NCBI GenBank assembly: GCA_030849805.1 | Contig: JASANZ010002142.1 | Coordinates: forward strand, 1-53,872 | Direction: 5' to 3' | DNA length: 53,872 nt | Source of the DNA: Sergeia podlipaevii | Taxonomy: Eukaryota; Euglenozoa; Kinetoplastea; Trypanosomatida; Trypanosomatidae | In this document: one piece after another, positions 50,634 to 53,872 of the stretch | How positions within the stretch are numbered: position 1 is the first letter of the stretch | Layout of the letters: each line of letters starts with the position of its first letter | Position numbers and translations under genes: made by a program | The notes under the pieces: generated by a model | Databases searched by the model: none | The model's input: only the letters and a program-made list of their open reading frames with translations | What the model was told of the DNA's origin: nothing

Positions 50634-52385
50634 ATGAACCAGTCCCATCCCGAGTATGACCGTGGTATCAAAGATGCCGAGAAGCACCGTCGCAGCACGG
50701 AGAACAACTGGGTGCGGCCTACTTTTGGGCCTGTGGTGTGGCTTGGCATTCCACTCTTGATCTCATGGCTGTACATCCGCCGTGTCACCCCAGCGAACCC
50801 ATTTGGAGGCAAGGCAGGCGCCAATCCCCTCTCGGACATGATGGAGCAGATGATGCCAATCAAAAAGCGTGAGTTTCGCATTGACGTCAAAGGGACGAAG
50901 TTCTCCGATGTGATTGGCATTCCCGAGGCAAAGAGTGAAGTCCGCCAGTACGTGGATTTCCTGACAGAGCCGAACAAGTTCACACGCCTTGGTGCCCGTC
51001 TGCCGAAGGGCTGTCTTCTCACCGGAGAACCTGGTACTGGCAAGACGCTACTCGCCAAGGCCGTCGCTGGCGAGGCACAGGTGCCCTTTTTCAGCTGCAA
51101 CGGTGCGGACTTCATTGAGCTCATGGGCGGAAGCGGCCCGAAGCGTGTGCGTGAGCTTTTCGAGGAGGCACGTGCTGCTGCCCCGGCTATTATCTTTATT
51201 GATGAGATTGACGCCATTGGCTCCCGCGCGGGCAAGCAAGGCGGCTCTGTGAGCAGCGAGGAGAACCGGACGATCAATCAGCTTCTTGCCGAGCTAGATG
51301 GCCTCAGCACTGGTAGCGATCCTATTGTTGTGTTAGCTGCCACTAACTTCCAGGACAACATTGACAAGGCTCTCCTGCGCGAGGGACGCTTCGACCGAAA
51401 AATTGTCGTGGAGATGCCCGACTTGGCGGCTCGTCGCGAGGTTTTCAAGCACTACCTTGATCGCGTGTGCACCGGTGACCCATCTGGACGCACCAAGGAC
51501 GAGGAGGGCAACGACCTTCCTGTGGACGAGAAGATCAGCAACAAGGCCCTCGCCGAACTACTTTCTGACCTCACACCGGGCCTTTCGCCCGCCACCATCG
51601 CCACCATCGTGAACGAGGCCTCGCTGCAGAGCGGCATCGCTGGGAAGCCGCTTGTGGAGCTGCCATCGATATTGGAGGCGGTTGACAATACCCTCATGGG
51701 ACGCAAGCATCGCACAAGGCAGAGCGACAACGCAGCGCGGCGCACGGCGATCCACGAGTCCGGGCATGCGCTGACGGGCTGGCTCCTGCCCACAGTTCAA
51801 CGGGTACTGAAGATCAGTATTGTTCCTCGTGGGCACGCGATGGGGTACACGCAGCGTGCTGGTACGGAGTTCCACGAGTACCAAACCAATGCGACTCTTT
51901 TTTCTGACATGGTCGTGATGCTGGGGGGTCGTGTGGCGGAGGAAATCATGTTAGGGGATCCTTCCGCGGGAGCGATGGACGACCTGCAGCGCGCGACCGA
52001 CATGGCGCTCAAGGAGTTTCTTGCTTTTGGTATGAGTGAGAAGGTGGGGTTGCTATCTTATCACCCAGAGTACACGCAGGCTGGAAGGGATTTCACCACT
52101 TTCTCTAACACTGCGCAGCACCGGGCTGAGATTGAGGCACAGAAGCTGGTCCAGGCCGCGCACGACATGGCCTCGGAGATTATCCGGAATAACAAGGACA
52201 AGCTCGAGGCAATGACAAGTGCGCTGCTGGAGAAGAAAGAGTTGGCAACCGCAGACATTGAGAAGCTTTGGGGTCCACGTCCCACGACGCCTACGGTGGA
52301 CGACCTGGTGGTGAAAGTGCTCAAGGTGACTGGGTCTTCTGGTGACTCGGAGGCACTGCCCAACGCGAAGCTCGCAACGAACTGA
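50634..52385 (+). CDS. YME1/FtsH-type AAA metalloprotease (probable mitochondrial i-AAA)
   Basis: ATP-driven membrane protease that unfolds and degrades inner-membrane proteins. 583 residues. One hydrophobic segment at about 28-47 (PVVWLGIPLLISWLYIRR) fits the single-span i-AAA topology; m-AAA and bacterial FtsH have two. The AAA domain (about 95-340) has Walker A GEPGTGKT (131-138), Walker B IIFIDEID (186-193) and the second region of homology with arginine fingers (LREGRFDRKIV). The M41 protease domain has HESGH (374-378) and a conserved Asp near 449-450 in AMDDLQRATD as third zinc ligand. The N-terminal part is short: no clear presequence and only ~25 residues before the membrane segment, while yeast Yme1 is about 750 residues. 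Targeting is inferred from the family. Catalytic motifs are intact. Confidence 0.93.
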   Translation: MNQSHPEYDRGIKDAEKHRRSTENNWVRPTFGPVVWLGIPLLISWLYIRRVTPANPFGGKAGANPLSDMMEQMMPIKKREFRIDVKGTKFSDVIGIPEAKSEVRQYVDFLTEPNKFTRLGARLPKGCLLTGEPGTGKTLLAKAVAGEAQVPFFSCNGADFIELMGGSGPKRVRELFEEARAAAPAIIFIDEIDAIGSRAGKQGGSVSSEENRTINQLLAELDGLSTGSDPIVVLAATNFQDNIDKALLREGRFDRKIVVEMPDLAARREVFKHYLDRVCTGDPSGRTKDEEGNDLPVDEKISNKALAELLSDLTPGLSPATIATIVNEASLQSGIAGKPLVELPSILEAVDNTLMGRKHRTRQSDNAARRTAIHESGHALTGWLLPTVQRVLKISIVPRGHAMGYTQRAGTEFHEYQTNATLFSDMVVMLGGRVAEEIMLGDPSAGAMDDLQRATDMALKEFLAFGMSEKVGLLSYHPEYTQAGRDFTTFSNTAQHRAEIEAQKLVQAAHDMASEIIRNNKDKLEAMTSALLEKKELATADIEKLWGPRPTTPTVDDLVVKVLKVTGSSGDSEALPNAKLATN

Positions 52386-52471
52386 TCAGGAATGGCGAAA
52401 GGTGCATGAGAAAGGCAAAAAAAAAAAGAAATGAGAAAAAGATATAGTGAGTGTCGCCGTGCATAACAGCA

Positions 52472-52516
<45 letters not shown>
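52472..52516. repeat. ATT trinucleotide run, 15 units
   Basis: Uninterrupted ATT from 52472 to 52516, about 87 nt after the protease stop codon and therefore likely in its 3' UTR. In the transcript it reads as AUU repeats. Length is likely to vary between strains. Confidence 0.95.
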
Positions 52517-53333
52517 TTTAGTTATTTTGTTGTGTGTCTCACACACTCACATGCCTGGTCTCAAATATTTACAAAATCAAACTCGACAGCACAACCACGC
52601 TCTCCTTCCGTTTCATGTGGATCTACTTTGCTATACGGTGCTCTCTCTCTGTGGGTGTGCTTTTTTTCTTCTTCTTCCTTCTCTCTCTCTCTCTGTTTAA
52701 AGGCAAAAAAAAAAACGAAAAGAAGACGCTTGCTCTCGTCACCCTTGCTCTTTCGATGCCTTGAGATAGAGGGAGAGAGAGAAGGGAAGGGGGGCGAAAG
52801 AGCTTGGGGAGAAAGAAGGGAAGAGACGTATAGACTCTATTCCCAAATGAGTGTGTGGTCTACCGCATCGCACTACAGCGCATGTTCATGAAGAGGAGAA
52901 GGGGGAGGAGGAGTGAGGTGATGCGTTGACATTTTATTCACACAAACACACACGCACGCACTATTATCATTTATATTCTAATTTTTATTTTATCAAAATG
53001 GCGGACACATATATATATTTGCTGGCGTATTCCTAGTAGTATTGCTGTTCATTATCTGAGGAGTGGCGTGGTAAATTTTGTTATGTCGCTGGCGTCTTCT
53101 TTTTTTTTTTATCTTGTTGTTGTTGTTTATTGTTTAGTGTTGCTGGGGCACCATCTGTGAGTCTGGTGTGGATTTATTTTGTTATGATGATTTTATAGCA
53201 GCTGTGTTTTCCTCTTCGCTTCTTTTTTCTCTTGAGAAAATTTAAAAAAGAATCACGGGCCAGCGGGTCGCATTTCGTGAGAAGCGTCGTTAGCATTTGT
53301 TGTTGTTTCCTCTCTCTTTCTTTGATGTTCTTC

Positions 53334-53404
53334 GTACTACATGTTAGGGGAGTACTCTACTAGGCGTGCTCTCATTATGGACTATGTGGCAAAACATGTA
53401 GTAC
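53334..53404. repeat. 12-bp inverted repeat upstream of uL1
   Basis: GTACTACATGTT (53334-53345) and its exact reverse complement AACATGTAGTAC (53393-53404), separated by 47 nt. Three AGTACT palindromes lie in or beside it (53351-53356, 53400-53405, 53422-53427). Not a simple-sequence repeat. Confidence 0.85.
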
Positions 53405-53481
53405 TAGCAATGTTTCATACGAGTACTAGTCAAGAGATCTTTCTCTCCTGCTTAACTTTAAGCATCTGCGTCTCTCATCTT

Positions 53482-53529
53482 GCTTTTTTTTCTACTATTT
53501 TTTTTCTTTTCTTTTCTTAATACTTGTAG
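53482..53529 (+). promoter_or_regulatory. Trans-splice acceptor of uL1
   Basis: Tract TTTTTTTTCTACTATTTTTT then TTCTTTTCTTTTCTTAATACTTGTAG, AG at 53528-53529, giving a 95-nt 5' UTR. Confidence 0.65.
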
Positions 53530-53624
53530 GTGCTTACTCAAGTTCAAACAAGAGCAGAGTCCAGTTTATCTCCTCATCTCACACACAAACACACACCCTA
53601 ACCAACTAACACTCCCGAGCAATC

Positions 53625-53872
53625 ATGTCCAAGATCGCCCCCCAGGTGATGGCCGAGGCCATCCAGATCGTTCTTCAGAGCGCCAAGGAGCGCAAGTTCA
53701 AGGAGAGCATTGACCTTCAGGTCAACCTCAAGAACTACGACCCCCAGAAGGACAAGCGTTTCTCTGGCTCCCTCAAGCTCCCCAACGTGTGCCGCCCCCG
53801 CATGACCGTTTGCCTCCTGTGCGACCTCGTCCACGAGGATGTTGCCAAGAAGGTTGGCGTGCCCACCATGAA
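53625..53872 (+). CDS. RPL10A: 60S ribosomal protein L10a (uL1), 5' part only
   Basis: Large-subunit protein of the L1 stalk, which guides deacylated tRNA out of the ribosome. The first 82 codons are present, and the gene runs off the right edge; a full uL1 is about 215 residues. The visible sequence is typical of eukaryotic L10a: [43 protein letters not shown] and [16 protein letters not shown]. Codon use is strongly G/C-ending, like eS27 and aconitase. The start has a clean unstructured A/C-rich 5' UTR. Confidence 0.96.
   Translation, partial: MSKIAPQVMAEAIQIVLQSAKERKFKESIDLQVNLKNYDPQKDKRFSGSLKLPNVCRPRMTVCLLCDLVHEDVAKKVGVPTM

Larger units (their letters stand above)
52386..53624. other. 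1.24-kb intergenic DNA between the AAA protease gene and uL1
   Basis: Holds the protease 3' UTR with a 15-unit ATT run, CT runs, T runs, a 12-bp inverted repeat (53334-53404) with AGTACT motifs, and the uL1 splice acceptor. No frame is convincing as a gene. Confidence 0.6.

Overview
The window is nuclear DNA of a kinetoplastid, most likely a trypanosomatid. The evidence is: intronless genes in two head-to-head directional clusters; a pyrimidine tract plus AG (trans-splice acceptor pattern) close upstream of most start codons; and orthologues typical of flagellated trypanosomatids (PF20, a LisH-bearing RP2, TBCB, a single aconitase). Intergenic DNA is very A/T-rich and packed with homopolymers and microsatellites, while most coding regions are GC-richer. 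That argues against Leishmania and fits a Trypanosoma or an AT-rich relative; I cannot name the species.

Layout. Eleven genes on the minus strand (29,272 down to 653) read leftwards from a divergent strand-switch region at 29,273-29,927: V-ATPase subunit C, a secreted Asp-box protein, a TMEM135-like membrane protein, RP2, a coiled-coil protein, aconitase, a PPR-like protein, uracil-DNA glycosylase, PF20, TBCB and a long low-complexity protein. Eight genes on the plus strand (29,928 to the right edge) read rightwards: an ASH/MSP-domain (Hydin-like) protein, a dienoyl-CoA-isomerase-type crotonase, an RRM protein, a five-zinc-finger plus FYVE protein, ribosomal eS27, a Dpy-30 protein, a YME1/FtsH-type AAA protease, and the start of ribosomal uL1 (L10a), cut by the window edge. 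Between the RRM gene and the FYVE gene lie 8.76 kb with no convincing gene.

How the parts relate. In these organisms a directional cluster is a transcription unit, not a functional operon, so neighbours need not cooperate. Even so, an unusual share of the genes concerns the flagellum or tubulin: PF20 (central apparatus), RP2 (transitional fibres, tubulin cofactor C domain), TBCB (alpha-tubulin folding), the ASH protein, and possibly the Dpy-30 and coiled-coil proteins. Mitochondrial functions are also present (aconitase, dienoyl-CoA isomerase, i-AAA protease, possibly PPR and TMEM135). From memory the PF20/aconitase/RP2 neighbourhood resembles part of T. brucei chromosome 10; I could not check this.

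Points most worth a second look: the strand-switch region with a 12-G run and putative G-quadruplex; the 8.76-kb gene-free stretch after the RRM gene; the zinc-finger/FYVE protein that looks like a combined ubiquitin and PI3P reader; the secreted Asp-box protein with a charged helical tail; and an 83-bp tandem duplication joined by an ambiguous base, possibly an assembly artefact. I found no tRNA, rRNA, CRISPR or intact mobile element.
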